DNA of 64,000 bases from Ancylobacter rudongensis (lineage in GTDB: Bacteria > Pseudomonadota > Alphaproteobacteria > Rhizobiales > Xanthobacteraceae), in NCBI RefSeq assembly GCF_900100155.1, contig NZ_FMTP01000002.1, forward strand, positions 186,001-250,000. Reading direction: 5' to 3'. The notes beneath the pieces were generated by a model that was not told where the DNA came from, searched no databases, and saw only the letters and a list, made by a program, of their open reading frames with translations. This document shows positions 63,235-64,000 of the stretch, in pieces; position 1 is the stretch's first letter, and each line of letters opens with the position of its first letter. The position numbers and the translations under genes are program-made.

Positions 63235-63951
63235 CTAGGCGATGAAATCGTCGGCCACCGGCCGCGGGGCGGCCACGACGTCCTCGATGCGGTCGCCGGT
63301 CGGGTCCGCATGCGCGGCCTCGAACGCCGAGAGGGTGGCGCTGTCGCCTTCCGGCGGCGCGCCGGCGGGGGCGTCGAAGGTGAGGAACTCCTCGCCCTCG
63401 GCCCGCGCGTCGTCGCCGACACCGGAGAAATCCAGCAGGCCGGACGATGCGTCCTCGCCGGCCGCATCGGACTGGAGCACGAAATCATCCGCGCCGCCGC
63501 CCTCCGGCGACGAGGCGTCGCTCGACCACCACTCAGGTAGCTTGTTGAAGCTGATGCTGATGTCCTCGATCGGCCGATTGCCGTCGTCGTCAAGGCCCGC
63601 CGTGCCGCCGCCCTCCGACGACGAGGCGTCGCTCGACCACCGCTCAGGTAGCTTGTTAAAGCTGATGCTGATGTCCTCGATCGGCCGACTGCCGTCGTCG
63701 TTTCCACTGCCCAGCGTATCGCTCGACATATCCTCGATCTTGCTGAAATCGAGGCTGATATTCTCCGTTGGCCGGTCGTCGGTGCCACTGCCCAGCGTAT
63801 CGCTCGACGTGCCCTCGATCTTGCCGAAATCGATGCTGATGTTCTCCGTTGGCCGGTCGTCGACGCCGCTCCCCATGCTGGTGACGCTGGAGGGCGCGGC
63901 CCCGGAGGTGGCGTCCTGGCCGGCAAGATCGAGGCTGGCTGTCGTGCTCAT
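63235..63951 (-). CDS. Acidic protein of unknown function with two kinds of tandem repeat
   Basis: A 238-residue protein without cysteines, signal peptide or membrane segment, strongly acidic and Ser/Gly-rich. Residues 31-57 and 58-84 are near-identical 27-residue repeats (DDRPTENIS...DTLGSG). Residues 85-121 and 122-158 are 37-residue repeats (RPIEDISISFNKLPE...SSDASS). Both share a core RPxE[DN]IS[IL]xFxK[IL]. The tail (about 159-238) is acidic without obvious repeats. The start ATG at 63951 has GGGAG 7 nt upstream; 63990 lies too far for a good start. I recognise no family. Disordered, scaffold-like or surface role possible. Confidence 0.78.
   Translation of the reverse strand: MSTTASLDLAGQDATSGAAPSSVTSMGSGVDDRPTENISIDFGKIEGTSSDTLGSGTDDRPTENISLDFSKIEDMSSDTLGSGNDDGSRPIEDISISFNKLPERWSSDASSSEGGGTAGLDDDGNRPIEDISISFNKLPEWWSSDASSPEGGGADDFVLQSDAAGEDASSGLLDFSGVGDDARAEGEEFLTFDAPAGAPPEGDSATLSAFEAAHADPTGDRIEDVVAAPRPVADDFIA
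63478..63699 (-). repeat. Two 111-bp tandem repeats (B type) in the acidic protein gene
   Basis: The copies differ at only a few positions over most of their length. Each encodes a 37-residue unit with the core RPIEDISISFNKLPE. Confidence 0.85.
63700..63861 (-). repeat. Two 81-bp tandem repeats (A type) in the acidic protein gene
   Basis: Each encodes a 27-residue unit with the core RPTENIS[IL]DF. The TTCTCCGTTGG stretch recurs at exactly 81-bp spacing (63761 and 63842). Confidence 0.85.
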
Positions 63952-64000
63952 CGGAGAACTCCCTTGATGAAAGCCAGTTAGAGGTAGCATATAACGGGAT

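Overview
The window is about 64 kb of GC-rich, densely coding chromosomal DNA from an alphaproteobacterium, most likely a Hyphomicrobiales member near Xanthobacteraceae/Ancylobacter/Starkeya. This placement is an inference from gene style (matPQMAB malonate genes, FixJ-like and REC-only regulators, FecIR-type iron signalling, a cyanide-insensitive bd oxidase) and not a search result. No transposase, integrase, tRNA, rRNA or CRISPR array was recognised, so the region reads as a string of metabolic and stress-response modules, not a mobile island.

Layout. (1) 1-6.7 kb, minus strand: arsenic resistance, arsR2-arsC-acr3, then arsR1-arsO-MFS-arsH, then a GAPDH cut by the window edge (the type usually paired with arsJ). 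(2) 6.7-11.9 kb, minus: iron/chelate uptake with surface signalling (sigma factor, anti-sigma FecR, TonB receptor with a signalling domain, periplasmic binding protein). (3) 12.1-18.9 kb: malonate use, matA-matB plus a TRAP transporter matPQM on minus and the GntR regulator matR divergent on plus, with a palindromic operator between them. (4) 19.0-28.3 kb, minus: an operon of a polyamine-type ABC importer, a membrane desaturase/hydroxylase, a TIM-barrel isomerase-like protein, a class II aldolase-like protein, a Rieske oxygenase and a CrtI-like oxidoreductase, preceded by a LysR gene. I cannot assign its substrate, and it is the best candidate here for an undescribed pathway. (5) 29.4-38.5 kb: basic amino acid uptake and arginine transaminase pathway; ABC importer plus M20 hydrolase on minus; dimethylargininase-like enzyme, TetR, AruH-like and AruI-like enzymes on plus.

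(6) 38.7-47.6 kb: Na+/H+ antiporter, MFS exporter, FAD monooxygenase, SDR, a single-domain response regulator, and an AaeAB-like efflux set (FUSC, DUF1656, membrane fusion protein). (7) 48.0-52.7 kb: YdeP-type molybdoenzyme directly followed by cydAB of the cyanide-insensitive type. (8) 52.8-57.1 kb: secreted lipase-like protein, AraC and LysR regulators, a perhydrolase/chloroperoxidase-type hydrolase and another AraC regulator. (9) 57.4-64 kb: PAS histidine kinase with a FixJ-type regulator and a REC-only protein, Dps, a DesA-like desaturase, a K+ channel-like protein ending in a zinc ribbon, and an acidic protein built of tandem repeats.

Regulatory DNA stands out. Three related inverted repeats sit at the arsenic promoters, both arsR genes look leaderless, a 15-bp palindrome lies where a LysR protein should bind (about -65), a MatR-like operator overlaps two opposed -10 boxes, and each of the three solute-binding-protein genes of the transport operons is followed by a strong stem-loop before the permease genes. 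Start sites, promoters and hairpins were read by eye; none was tested by folding or alignment.
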